Assembly (NCBI GenBank): GCA_017458125.1
Contig: JAFTGB010000002.1
Coordinates: forward strand, 1-64,000
Source of the DNA: Prevotella sp.
GTDB lineage: Bacteria > Bacteroidota > Bacteroidia > Bacteroidales > Bacteroidaceae
Direction: 5' to 3'
Length of the DNA stretch: 64,000 nt
Of this stretch, positions 41,255 to 48,580 are shown in pieces. Both the position numbers and the translations under genes were made by a program. A model generated the notes under the pieces. That model saw only the letters and a list, made by a program, of their open reading frames with translations, did not search any database and was not told the origin of the DNA. How positions within the stretch are numbered: the stretch's first letter is position 1; every line of letters starts with the position of its first letter.

Positions 41255-42430
41255 ATGAAAAGAAATGCTGTTTGGACGATGTGCATGCTGCTTGTGGGAG
41301 CGGCTGTTCTGACATCGTGTATCAAAGATGAAGCCAAAAACAAAGAGTGCGACATCACAAGCGCCTGGGTGCAGGGCGACGAGTATGCGGCCTATTTTCA
41401 AGACAAGAATCAAATGCGCAAGGCTGACATCAGCTCTACCGAGAAGGAGATTGTCTTTACGGTGAATAGCCTGCTGTCGCTGCCGAAGCAGTTGCCGCTG
41501 TTCTTTGAACTGACGCCGGGGGCTACGGTAGAACCGGCTAATGGTTCAATGCAGGACTTCACGGCAGGACCGGTGACCTACACCGTTACGTCGGAGGACG
41601 GTCAATGGAAACGGCAGTACAAGGTGACGTTCAAAGAGCCGGTGCTGCCTTCGTTCATGTTCAGTTTCGAGAACGTGGAGGTAATCGACTATAAAACCAC
41701 AAAGAGCACCTATCACGGATTTTATGAACTGGATGCCAACGGACAGCGACTGAACGTGTGGGACTCCGGCAACAGCGGAGCGGCCTTGACGCTTGGGGTT
41801 AACCAGAAACCTGACGCGTTCCCCACCAGCTCTGTCGACGATGGTTATAAGGGAAAGGCGGTCTGCCTGAAGACCATCTCGACGGGTAGTCTGGGACAGT
41901 TTATGAAGAAACCAATAGCCGCCGGCAACCTGTTCTTAGGCAAATTCTTAGTGGAGAAGGTGTTTACGCCGCTGAAGGCCACACAGTTTGGCACACCCAT
42001 CGAAAGAATACCGGTACGCGTGACAGGCTACTATAAGTTTCGTCCGGGAGAGCAGTTCACCGACCTGGATATGAAAGAGGTGGCAGGGCGTACGGACGAG
42101 GCTCATATCTATGCCATATTCTATAAAAACAAGGACGCTCAGGGCAACGACTACTTCCTGTATGGCGACGACTTGGACGACTTTGCTAAACTGAAGACCA
42201 ATCCCAACGTCTACAAGGTGGCCGAGGTGAAACAGCTGCCGGCCACAGACCAGTGGACGCGCTTCGAGATGTTCTTTGAGGGTAAGGATGCCGACAGCCA
42301 GGAGGTGGCCGACAAGAAGTTCAACCTGGCACTGGTGTTCTCGTCAAGCAAGGACGGTGCCTTGTTTGAGGGTGCCATAGGCAGTACCTTATATATAGAT
42401 GAGGTGGAAATATCGTTTGAGAAACATTAA
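41255..42430 (+). CDS. PCMD-domain surface lipoprotein
   Basis: 391 residues. SPII signal with lipobox VLTSC (Cys about 22). A first Ig-like domain (about 40-130) has the DUF5018-type pattern KEIVFTV...LPLFFELTPGATVEP...YTVTSEDGQWKRQYKVTF. A PCMD (putative carbohydrate metabolism) jelly-roll domain covers about 140-390: FSFENVEVID, WDSGNSGAAL, YKFRPGEQFTD, and the C-terminal GSTLYIDEVEISFE. A beta-barrel gene follows 19 bp later, a common pairing in Bacteroidota. The ligand is not known. Confidence 0.82.
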   Translation: MKRNAVWTMCMLLVGAAVLTSCIKDEAKNKECDITSAWVQGDEYAAYFQDKNQMRKADISSTEKEIVFTVNSLLSLPKQLPLFFELTPGATVEPANGSMQDFTAGPVTYTVTSEDGQWKRQYKVTFKEPVLPSFMFSFENVEVIDYKTTKSTYHGFYELDANGQRLNVWDSGNSGAALTLGVNQKPDAFPTSSVDDGYKGKAVCLKTISTGSLGQFMKKPIAAGNLFLGKFLVEKVFTPLKATQFGTPIERIPVRVTGYYKFRPGEQFTDLDMKEVAGRTDEAHIYAIFYKNKDAQGNDYFLYGDDLDDFAKLKTNPNVYKVAEVKQLPATDQWTRFEMFFEGKDADSQEVADKKFNLALVFSSSKDGALFEGAIGSTLYIDEVEISFEKH

Positions 42431-42472
42431 ACATTAAAAATTATGCATTATGCATTATAAATCATGCATTAA
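42424..42472. repeat. Heptamer array at the PCMD/OMP junction
   Basis: ACATTAA ACATTAA AAATTAT GCATTAT GCATTAT AAATCAT GCATTAA, seven phased units. They cover the PCMD stop codon and the proposed start codon of the OMP gene (42450). Confidence 0.75.
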
Positions 42473-43220
42473 AAAAAACTTGATGGCCACGGCACTCCTG
42501 CTGTTTGTCAGCGTGCAGGCCATGGCTGGCACATGGGGAGAGAGTCTGCATCTGAAAGCACGTGCAGCATGGAGCATAGGTGCCACGGCACCCATAGGAC
42601 TGCCTGAAACCATACGCAGCATTGACGGCTACAAGCTGACACCCTCGTTCCTCATAGGTGCCGACGTCCAGATGACGCTGAGCGGAAAGTGGGGCGTGGC
42701 AGCAGGACTGCATTTCGAGAACAAGGCCATGAATGGCGACGTCACCACCAAGGCCTATCGCATGGACGTGCGCAAGGGCGACTCGGAGCTGGACGGTCTC
42801 TTCACCGGTAGCATTCATCAGAAGGTGACACAGTGGATGTTTACCCTGCCCGTGCAGGCCACCTACACCTTTAACGACAGGCTGCAGCTGAAGGCAGGCC
42901 CTTACTTCTCGCTGCTTACCGCTAAGAGCTTCGACGGCATCGCCTCGGACGGATACCTGCGACAGGGCGACCCCACGGGACCGAAGATACTCATGGGTAC
43001 CAAGGAGGGCGAGTGGGCTACCTACGACTTCAGCGACGACATGCGCCGCTTTCATGTGGGAGTGGCCGTAGGACTCGACTGGCGCTTCTACAGGAGCCTC
43101 GGCCTGTCCGTAGACCTCAGCTGGGGGCTGAATGGCATCTTCAAGAGCGACTTCAAAACTGTTGAGCAGCCCCTCTTCCCCGTCTACGGAACCGTCGGAG
43201 TCTTCTACAGCATCTTCTGA
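42450..43220 (+). CDS. Outer-membrane beta-barrel (porin-like) protein
   Basis: 256 residues. Signal peptide MHYKSCIKKNLMATALLLFVSVQAMA; the basic n-region HYKSCIKKN and its ATG are encoded partly by the heptamer array. An alternative ATG at 42483 would leave a signal without positive charge. Eight to ten antiparallel strands (OMP_b-brl_2/PorT-like) end with the aromatic terminus TVGVFYSIF. It is co-transcribed with the PCMD lipoprotein; the pair may form a surface complex. Confidence 0.78.
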   Translation: MHYKSCIKKNLMATALLLFVSVQAMAGTWGESLHLKARAAWSIGATAPIGLPETIRSIDGYKLTPSFLIGADVQMTLSGKWGVAAGLHFENKAMNGDVTTKAYRMDVRKGDSELDGLFTGSIHQKVTQWMFTLPVQATYTFNDRLQLKAGPYFSLLTAKSFDGIASDGYLRQGDPTGPKILMGTKEGEWATYDFSDDMRRFHVGVAVGLDWRFYRSLGLSVDLSWGLNGIFKSDFKTVEQPLFPVYGTVGVFYSIF

Positions 43221-43251
43221 AAAAGTGTAACCTTTGCAGCCGCCTTCGGGC

Positions 43252-43319
43252 AAGGGGTGCTTGAGGCCTTAACAGTAAGGCCTGGCTACAGGGAAGGACC
43301 ATGGTGGCTAAACCCCCTT
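43252..43319 (+). promoter_or_regulatory. Structured leader, possible riboswitch, of the queuosine-precursor transporter
   Basis: An outer stem AAGGGG (43252-43257) / CCCCTT (43314-43319) encloses a perfect 8-bp hairpin AGGCCTTA/TAAGGCCT (43264-43271 with 43276-43283) and the elements GGCTACAGGG and GGTGGCTAAACC. It lies in the ~100-nt leader after a TAACCTTTGC-like box (43228-43237) and ends 17 nt before ATG 43337. The gene context suggests a preQ1/preQ0 sensor, but I cannot match it to a known class. Confidence 0.4.
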
Positions 43320-43336
43320 TAACAAAACAAGAAATT

Positions 43337-44026
43337 ATGGAACAAGAAAAAAGTAAGGTCAGTGTGCTTTTTATGCTTTTCGGCACACTGTTCTGCGTCT
43401 GCCTCATTACGGCAAACGTGTTGGAGACAAAGCAACTGTCGTTCGGACCGGTTAACCTGACTGCAGGAGTCATCGTCTTTCCCGTCAGCTACATCATCAA
43501 CGACGTGGTAAGCGAGGTGTGGGGCTACCAGCGCACGCGCATGCTCATCTGGATGGGCTTTGCCATGAACTTTATCTTCGTCATCTTCGGAGCCATTGCC
43601 GACTGGATTCCCGGTGCCGACTACTGGCACGGCGAAGAGGGTTTCCACGTCATCTTCGGACTGGCACCGCGCATCACGCTGGCCTCGTTTGTGGCCTTCC
43701 TGCTGGGCTCGTTCATCAATGCCTACGTCATGTCGCGCATGAAGCTGTCGTCCGACGGGCGTAACTTCTCGGCGCGCGCCGTACTGAGCACGGTGGCCGG
43801 CGAAAGCATCGACTCCGTCATTTTCTTCCCGCTGGCTCTTGGCGGCGTCATTCCCTGGGAGGAAATGCCGTCGCTGATGATTTCACAGGTGACGCTGAAG
43901 ACGCTCTACGAAATTATCGTACTGCCCATCACCATCCGTGTGGTGGCTTATACAAAGAAGCACGACAATGAGGATGTCTACGACAAAGACATCAACTACA
44001 ACATCTTTAACGTACTGAAGATATAG
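43337..44026 (+). CDS. yhhQ: Queuosine precursor transporter (YhhQ/VUT family)
   Basis: 229 residues from ATG 43337 (MEQEKSKVSVL); the frame is open to 43301 but that part is inside the structured leader. Six membrane helices with family motifs TANVLETKQLSFG, FPVSYIINDVVSEVWGYQ (first hallmark) and LLGSFINAYVMSRMK, then RAVLSTVAGESIDSVIFF. These inner-membrane carriers import preQ0, preQ1 or queuine. queF follows on the same strand. The queCDE synthesis genes are not in the window. Confidence 0.9.
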   Translation: MEQEKSKVSVLFMLFGTLFCVCLITANVLETKQLSFGPVNLTAGVIVFPVSYIINDVVSEVWGYQRTRMLIWMGFAMNFIFVIFGAIADWIPGADYWHGEEGFHVIFGLAPRITLASFVAFLLGSFINAYVMSRMKLSSDGRNFSARAVLSTVAGESIDSVIFFPLALGGVIPWEEMPSLMISQVTLKTLYEIIVLPITIRVVAYTKKHDNEDVYDKDINYNIFNVLKI

Positions 44027-44028
44027 AA

Positions 44029-44105
44029 TTACGAATGTTGAATGACGAATGACGAAGTGTCGGCTTTGCCGATTATGAATGACGAATGATGAATTATGCA
44101 TTGAA
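44029..44105. repeat. Composite heptamer element, copy 1
   Basis: Eleven phased 7-bp units starting at 44029: TTACGAA TGTTGAA TGACGAA TGACGAA GTGTCGG CTTTGCC GATTATG AATGACG AATGATG AATTATG CATTGAA. The two middle units form a small hairpin (TCGGC/GCCGA). Same order and phase as copy 2 at 47922-48005. Confidence 0.8.
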
Positions 44106-44108
44106 ATT

Positions 44109-44570
44109 ATGGATAGAAAAGAAGACAACCTGAAAAGCCTCGGACGGCATACGGAATACAAGATGACGTATGCCCCAGAGGTGCTGGAGACGTTTGAAAA
44201 CAAACACCCGGACAACGACTACTGGGTGCAGTTCAACTGTCCGGAGTTTACTTCATTATGTCCCATTACCGGACAGCCAGACTTTGCCGAAATAAAAATC
44301 ATGTATATCCCCGGCGAGCGTATGGTGGAGTCGAAGAGCCTGAAGCTCTACCTCTTCTCGTTCCGCAACCACGGCGACTTCCACGAGGACTGCGTCAACA
44401 TCATCATGAAGGATCTGGTGGCGCTGATGGACCCGAAGTATATCGAGGTCGTGGGACTGTTTACGCCTCGTGGCGGCATCAGCATATACCCCTATGCCAA
44501 CTACGGGCGTCCCGGTACAAAATACGCTGCTCTTGCGGAGCAGCGTATGATGTCGAGGGAAATCATTTAG
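44109..44570 (+). CDS. queF: NADPH-dependent 7-cyano-7-deazaguanine reductase, short type
   Basis: 153 residues from ATG 44109 ([17 protein letters not shown]), the unimodular QueF length. Catalytic Cys in [16 protein letters not shown], with the conserved Asp 7 residues later. NADPH and substrate motifs: [22 protein letters not shown] and [14 protein letters not shown]. It reduces the nitrile preQ0 to the amine preQ1 (a T-fold decamer in the cytoplasm). With the adjacent precursor transporter it suggests uptake of preQ0 and its conversion for tRNA queuosine. The ATG lies just after the heptamer element. Confidence 0.95.
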   Translation: MDRKEDNLKSLGRHTEYKMTYAPEVLETFENKHPDNDYWVQFNCPEFTSLCPITGQPDFAEIKIMYIPGERMVESKSLKLYLFSFRNHGDFHEDCVNIIMKDLVALMDPKYIEVVGLFTPRGGISIYPYANYGRPGTKYAALAEQRMMSREII

Positions 44571-44583
44571 ACTTGGTCCGAGT

Positions 44584-45276
44584 CTATTCTCCCAGGGGAA
44601 TCTTGTAGCCCAGGGTGAACTGCCACAGGCGGTGCTTGCTGCTCTCGGGGTCGTCCTTCATCACTGTGATGAGTCCGAGGTTGTAGCGAGCCTCGACGAC
44701 GAAGTTGTAGAACTCGTAGCTGAGTGCCAGGGGAATAGATACATCGACTTTGTTGAACTGACGTGATAATTCGTTCTCGCGGGGTATAGGGATAATCTTG
44801 CCCCAGATGTTGCGGAAGGCTACGATGTCGAAATCGGCATTATACTCCACACCGTCGATTTTCATTCTTTTGCGTGCGGCAAAGTCAATCTGCACGCCAG
44901 CCTTCATTGCCAGGCCGAAATTGGGGATAGGATAATACTCAAGGACGATGGGAATCTTGAAGTAGTCCATTGAAACCTTGAACAATTCATCGTCGGTCTT
45001 ACTGCCTTGATGGGCATACCCTGCACCAAAGGCAATGCCGAACTGGTCGGTGAAGCCGTACTCCCACTCGATACCGGCGGTGAAGGAGGTGATGGGGTGG
45101 AGGGTGGAATTGTAAGTGCCCTCTTCCTTTGTGAGGTCGAACAGCTTGCCGGTCATGTCGGCAACGCTGACACCGACTTTAGGAGTGACATACCAGTTGC
45201 CCTCTTCGATTTGGGCATTCATGTTCAATGATGCCATCATGGCAATGGCTAAAAGGAACAGTTTTTTCATCTTCAA
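44584..45276 (-). CDS. Porin-family outer-membrane beta-barrel protein
   Basis: 230 residues with a signal peptide (cleaved after NMNA). An eight-stranded barrel of the OMP_b-brl (PorT-like) type: WYVTPKVGVSVADMTG, FTAGIEWEYGFTDQFGIAFGAGYAHQG, IPLALSYEFYNFVVEARYNLGL and the closing QFTLGYKIPLGE. Stand-alone gene convergent with queF. Such small barrels have no assigned substrate. A tandem ATG (MKMKK) leaves the exact start open by two codons. Confidence 0.82.
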   Translation of the reverse strand: MKMKKLFLLAIAMMASLNMNAQIEEGNWYVTPKVGVSVADMTGKLFDLTKEEGTYNSTLHPITSFTAGIEWEYGFTDQFGIAFGAGYAHQGSKTDDELFKVSMDYFKIPIVLEYYPIPNFGLAMKAGVQIDFAARKRMKIDGVEYNADFDIVAFRNIWGKIIPIPRENELSRQFNKVDVSIPLALSYEFYNFVVEARYNLGLITVMKDDPESSKHRLWQFTLGYKIPLGE

Positions 45277-45313
45277 TTGTTTGTATTGTTAATAATTCAG
45301 GTTTACGCTCTCG

Positions 45314-45341
45314 TTGCTCACTTCTCACTTCTCGCTGCTTC
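45314..45341. repeat. Heptamer array over the 3' end of a lipoprotein gene
   Basis: TTGCTCA CTTCTCA CTTCTCG CTGCTTC in 7-bp phase. The stop codon of the 45318-46028 gene and its last codons (EAARSEK) lie inside it. Confidence 0.6.
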
Positions 45342-46028
45342 TTTCTGTCGGTAGTAAGCCTGCTCGTGGTCGCTGAAGCGCAACACCAGTGAGTCGCGGC
45401 GCAGCAGCACGATGTCGGCCGTGTCGGGAGCCTGCTGGCTGGTGCTGTCGGTGACCGTCAGCAGCAGTCGTCCGTTGAACAGCCGCCAACCCGTGTACCG
45501 CTTCTGCTGCGGATATTCCACTGGCGACATGGTGTCGCTGCTGGAGTGTCGGCCACCCATGGTGAACGCCGTGCCGCCTCGCATGAGGCGCAGGGTGTAT
45601 TCGCGCGGTGTCATGAGTTCCCGCATGACGCTGTCGGGCAGCGGTCGTGGAGGCTGGTGGCGCAGCACGGGCTGAGCCATGTAGCACCACTTCTGCTGCA
45701 GCGTGCTGACGTTGACGACCAGGGCAGCCTGTCGCGTGCTGTCGTTCCGCAGGATGACGGCCAGTTCGTCGCCGATGTGCGGACGTCCCATGATGTGGCG
45801 TTGCTCGCGTGCCTCAATGATGTCGAAGGTGTCGAGCCCCTCGCACGAGTAAGGCAGCATAATGAGTATGGAGTCCGTGGTGCCGTCGCCGGCCAGCCCG
45901 TAGAGCGTGGAGTCGCCGGGCAGGGTGTCGTAGTGGAAGGGAACGGCCGCTTCGGGAGCCTTTTGGGTGTCGGCACAGGCACAGGCCATGAGGGCGGCTA
46001 TGACGAGCGGAAGAAGTGTTCTTTTCAT
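45318..46028 (-). CDS. Lipoprotein of unknown function
   Basis: 236 residues. SPII signal with lipobox MACAC (Cys about 18). The mature part begins with a lipocalin-like or META-like small beta domain (YDTLPGDSTLYGLAGDGTTDSILIMLPYS, about 35-125). A second part (about 140-225) contains FTMGGRHSSSDTMSPVEYPQQKRYTGWRLFNGRLLLT. No family is recognised with confidence. Divergent from the carboxyltransferase gene; its -7 box is at 46048-46056. The C-terminal residues are encoded by a heptamer array. Confidence 0.65.
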   Translation of the reverse strand: MKRTLLPLVIAALMACACADTQKAPEAAVPFHYDTLPGDSTLYGLAGDGTTDSILIMLPYSCEGLDTFDIIEAREQRHIMGRPHIGDELAVILRNDSTRQAALVVNVSTLQQKWCYMAQPVLRHQPPRPLPDSVMRELMTPREYTLRLMRGGTAFTMGGRHSSSDTMSPVEYPQQKRYTGWRLFNGRLLLTVTDSTSQQAPDTADIVLLRRDSLVLRFSDHEQAYYRQKEAARSEK

Positions 46029-46047
46029 TGTTGTCAGAAATATTTTT

Positions 46048-46056
46048 GCAAAAGTA
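46048..46056 (-). promoter_or_regulatory. -7 element of the lipoprotein gene
   Basis: TACTTTTGC on the minus strand, 19 bp upstream of ATG 46028. A + strand TATTTTTGC overlaps it at 46041-46049. Confidence 0.5.
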
Positions 46057-46100
46057 CAAAGAATATTTAATTTTTCATCTTTAATATTTAATTTATTTTG

Positions 46101-46109
46101 TACCTTTGC
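46101..46109 (+). promoter_or_regulatory. -7 element of the carboxyltransferase gene
   Basis: TACCTTTGC, 39 bp before ATG 46149. The -33 region is AT-rich without a clear TTTG. Confidence 0.55.
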
Positions 46110-46148
46110 AAAAATATTCGATAAACAAGCAACCTTATTTTCGCACTT

Positions 46149-47918
46149 ATGAAAAAGAAGATTAAGTTTAGTCTCGTCTACCGCGACATGTGGCAGTCGT
46201 CAGGTAAGTTCCAGCCTCGTAAGGACCAGTTGGAGCGTATAGCACCCGTCATCATCGACATGGGCTGTTTCAGCCGCGTGGAAACCAACGGCGGTGCCTT
46301 CGAGCAGGTGAACTTGCTGGCTGGTGAGAACCCTAACGGAGCAGTGCGCGCCTTCTGCAAGCCCTTCAACGAGGCCGGCATACAGACCCACATGCTGGAC
46401 CGCGGTCTGAACGCCCTGCGCATGTACCCCGTGCCCGACGACGTCCGCCAGCTTATGTATAAGGTGAAGAAGGCACAGGGTGTCGACATCCCGCGCATCT
46501 TCTGCGGATTGAACGACACACGCAACATCATACCCAGCATTCGCTGGGCCAAGGAGGCCGGCATGATTCCGCAGGCCACGCTGTGCATCACCACCAGTCC
46601 AGTCCATACCGTGGACTACTACTCGGCCATTGCCGACGAGGTCATCGCCGCCGGAGCTGCGGAAATCTGCCTGAAGGACATGGCCGGCATCGGACAGCCC
46701 GCCCTCTTAGGCGCACTGACCAAGAGCATCAAGGAGAAGCACCCCGACATCATCATACAGTACCACGGCCACTCAGGCCCCGGCCTCTCCATGGCCAGCA
46801 TCTTAGAGGTGTGCAACAACGGAGCCGACATCATCGACACAGCCATCGAACCCCTGTCGTGGGGCAAGGTGCACCCCGACATCATCTCGGTGCAGTCGAT
46901 GCTCAAGAACGAGGGCTTCGAAGTGGCTGACATCAACATGAACGCCTACATGCAGGCACGCTCGCTGACGCAGGAGTTCATTGACGACTGGCTGGGTTAC
47001 TTCATCAATCCCGCCAACAAGCACATGTCGAGCCTGCTGTTAGGCTGCGGACTGCCCGGCGGCATGATGGGCTCGATGATGGCCGACCTGGGCGGCATAC
47101 ACTCCAGCATCAACAAACTGCGCGCCAAGAAGGGCGAGCCGGAGCTGAGCATCGACGACATGCTGGTCAACCTGTTCCAGGAAGTGGAGTACGTATGGCC
47201 CCGCGTGGGCTATCCCCCACTGGTGACACCGTTCTCGCAGTATGTTAAGAACATAGCCCTGATGAACCTGCTGACCATAGAGCAGGGCAAGGGCCGCTAC
47301 GTGATGATGGACGATGCCATGTGGGGCATGATACTGGGCAAGAGCGGAAAGATACCCGGCGAGATAGCCCCCGAACTCATCGAGATAGCCAAGAAGCAGG
47401 GACGCGAGTTTACGGACGTAGACCCTCACACCTTATTAGATAATGCGCTGCCCGCCTTCCGCAAGGAGATGGAGGACAACGGCTGGGACTGCGGACAGGA
47501 CGACGAGGAACTCTTCGAGCTGGCCATGCACCCCGAACAGTACCGCGTCTACAAGAGCGGCATGGCCAAGAAGAACTTCCTGGCCGACCTGCAGAAACAG
47601 AAGGATGCCAAGTTGGGCAGCAAGCTGAGCGTTGCCGAGCTGTCGGCCTTCAAGCACGCCAAGGCCGACGCCCTGACGGCTCCCGTAGCCGGGCAGGTGT
47701 ACTACGAGTTCTCGGGCGAGGGGGCCTGCGAACCGTGCCTCGAACCCTACATTGGCCAGCAGTACAAGGAGGGCGACACCTTCTGCTACATCCAGACGCC
47801 GTGGAACGAGATAGTGCCTATTCCCGCTGCCCTGGGCGGAAAGCTGGTCGAGGTCAGCGCCAAGCAGGGAGCCAAAGTACGCCGTGGCGACAACTTGGCG
47901 TGGATTGAGAGAAGTTAG
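46149..47918 (+). CDS. Carboxyltransferase (oxaloacetate decarboxylase alpha / transcarboxylase 5S-like) with degenerate biotinyl domain
   Basis: 589 residues. An HMGL-like TIM barrel (about 5-290) starts YRDMWQSSGKFQ (RDxxQS type). It includes a metal- and biotin-site block AAEICLKDMAGIGQPALLG with the carbamylated-Lys-type KDMAG and the metal-binding HGHSG (QYHGHSGPGLSMAS). The PYC_OADA conserved domain lies at about 300-490. A lipoyl/biotinyl-like domain (about 510-588) keeps its fold residues, but the AMKM biotinylation loop is replaced by QTPWNEI, so it has no target lysine. It probably acts with a separate biotin carrier in oxaloacetate/methylmalonyl-CoA carboxyl transfer. Carrier and membrane subunits are not in the window. 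Confidence 0.87.
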   Translation: MKKKIKFSLVYRDMWQSSGKFQPRKDQLERIAPVIIDMGCFSRVETNGGAFEQVNLLAGENPNGAVRAFCKPFNEAGIQTHMLDRGLNALRMYPVPDDVRQLMYKVKKAQGVDIPRIFCGLNDTRNIIPSIRWAKEAGMIPQATLCITTSPVHTVDYYSAIADEVIAAGAAEICLKDMAGIGQPALLGALTKSIKEKHPDIIIQYHGHSGPGLSMASILEVCNNGADIIDTAIEPLSWGKVHPDIISVQSMLKNEGFEVADINMNAYMQARSLTQEFIDDWLGYFINPANKHMSSLLLGCGLPGGMMGSMMADLGGIHSSINKLRAKKGEPELSIDDMLVNLFQEVEYVWPRVGYPPLVTPFSQYVKNIALMNLLTIEQGKGRYVMMDDAMWGMILGKSGKIPGEIAPELIEIAKKQGREFTDVDPHTLLDNALPAFRKEMEDNGWDCGQDDEELFELAMHPEQYRVYKSGMAKKNFLADLQKQKDAKLGSKLSVAELSAFKHAKADALTAPVAGQVYYEFSGEGACEPCLEPYIGQQYKEGDTFCYIQTPWNEIVPIPAALGGKLVEVSAKQGAKVRRGDNLAWIERS

Positions 47919-47921
47919 AAA

Positions 47922-48005
47922 GACGAATGTTGAATGACGAATGTTGAGTTGTCGGCGTTGCCGATGATGAATTACGAATTATGCATTATGCATTATGAAT
48001 TATGC
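47922..48005. repeat. Composite heptamer element, copy 2
   Basis: Twelve phased units from 47922: GACGAAT GTTGAAT GACGAAT GTTGAGT TGTCGGC GTTGCCG ATGATGA ATTACGA ATTATGC ATTATGC ATTATGA ATTATGC. The central units form a TCGGC/GCCGA hairpin. The start codon of the HD gene (47995) is inside it. Confidence 0.85.
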
Positions 48006-48498
48006 ATTAATAGAAAGTATAATCAATAAGTATTACCCTGCGGACGACGAACTCCGCAGGGTATTATTAAAGCATAGTCGGCAAGTGGCTGACCGCTGCT
48101 TGGCTATCGTCAGGAAACACCGCGAACTGCCGGTCGACGTACAGTTCCTGGAAGAGGCTGCCATGTTGCACGACATCGGCATACTGCGCTGCAATGCACC
48201 CTCCATACACTGCCACGGCACCGAGCCCTACATCAAGCACGGTCCCATAGGTGCCGACATGCTGCGGCAGGAGGGCTATCCCCGCCATGCGCGTGTGGCC
48301 GAACGCCATACAGGCACAGGACTTCCGGGCTATGAACCCGAGACGCTGGAGGAGCAGATTGTCTGCTATGCCGACAAGTTCTACTCCAAGTCGCACCCTG
48401 ACCGCGTGCTCACCGTGGCTGAGGCCGCCCGACAGTTGGAACGCTTTGGTGCCGACGGCGTGCGCAAGTTTCTGGACTGGGCGGCACGCTTTGAGTGA
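47995..48498 (+). CDS. HD-domain phosphohydrolase
   Basis: 167 residues. The HD signature: H28-type LLKHSRQVADRC, the paired His-Asp in EEAAMLHDIGILR (about 62), a later HG (SIHCHGTEPYIKHGPIGADML) and a C-terminal Asp in VCYADKFYSK, completing the metal tetrad. Single-domain HD proteins hydrolyse phosphomonoesters or nucleotides; the substrate is not inferable. Start ATG (MNYALIESI) is supplied by the heptamer element. Probably read from the upstream carboxyltransferase transcript. Confidence 0.87.
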   Translation: MNYALIESIINKYYPADDELRRVLLKHSRQVADRCLAIVRKHRELPVDVQFLEEAAMLHDIGILRCNAPSIHCHGTEPYIKHGPIGADMLRQEGYPRHARVAERHTGTGLPGYEPETLEEQIVCYADKFYSKSHPDRVLTVAEAARQLERFGADGVRKFLDWAARFE

Positions 48499-48567
48499 GC
48501 CTTGCCGCAAGCTCTGGCGGAAATGAAAATAAAATATAATTTATTTTGCGTTTCCCCCAAATTGCAC

Positions 48568-48576
48568 TACCTTTGC
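48568..48576 (+). promoter_or_regulatory. -7 element of the LptD-like gene, leaderless
   Basis: TACCTTTGC followed by AGCC and then GTG (48581). The sequence context is identical to that of rsmA (TTTGCAGCC before the start codon). Confidence 0.6.
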
Positions 48577-48580
48577 AGCC

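Noticed and set aside
43235-43320. TPP or THF riboswitch before yhhQ
   Set aside because: The CTGAGA and ACCTGATC elements of TPP and the THF consensus are not present.
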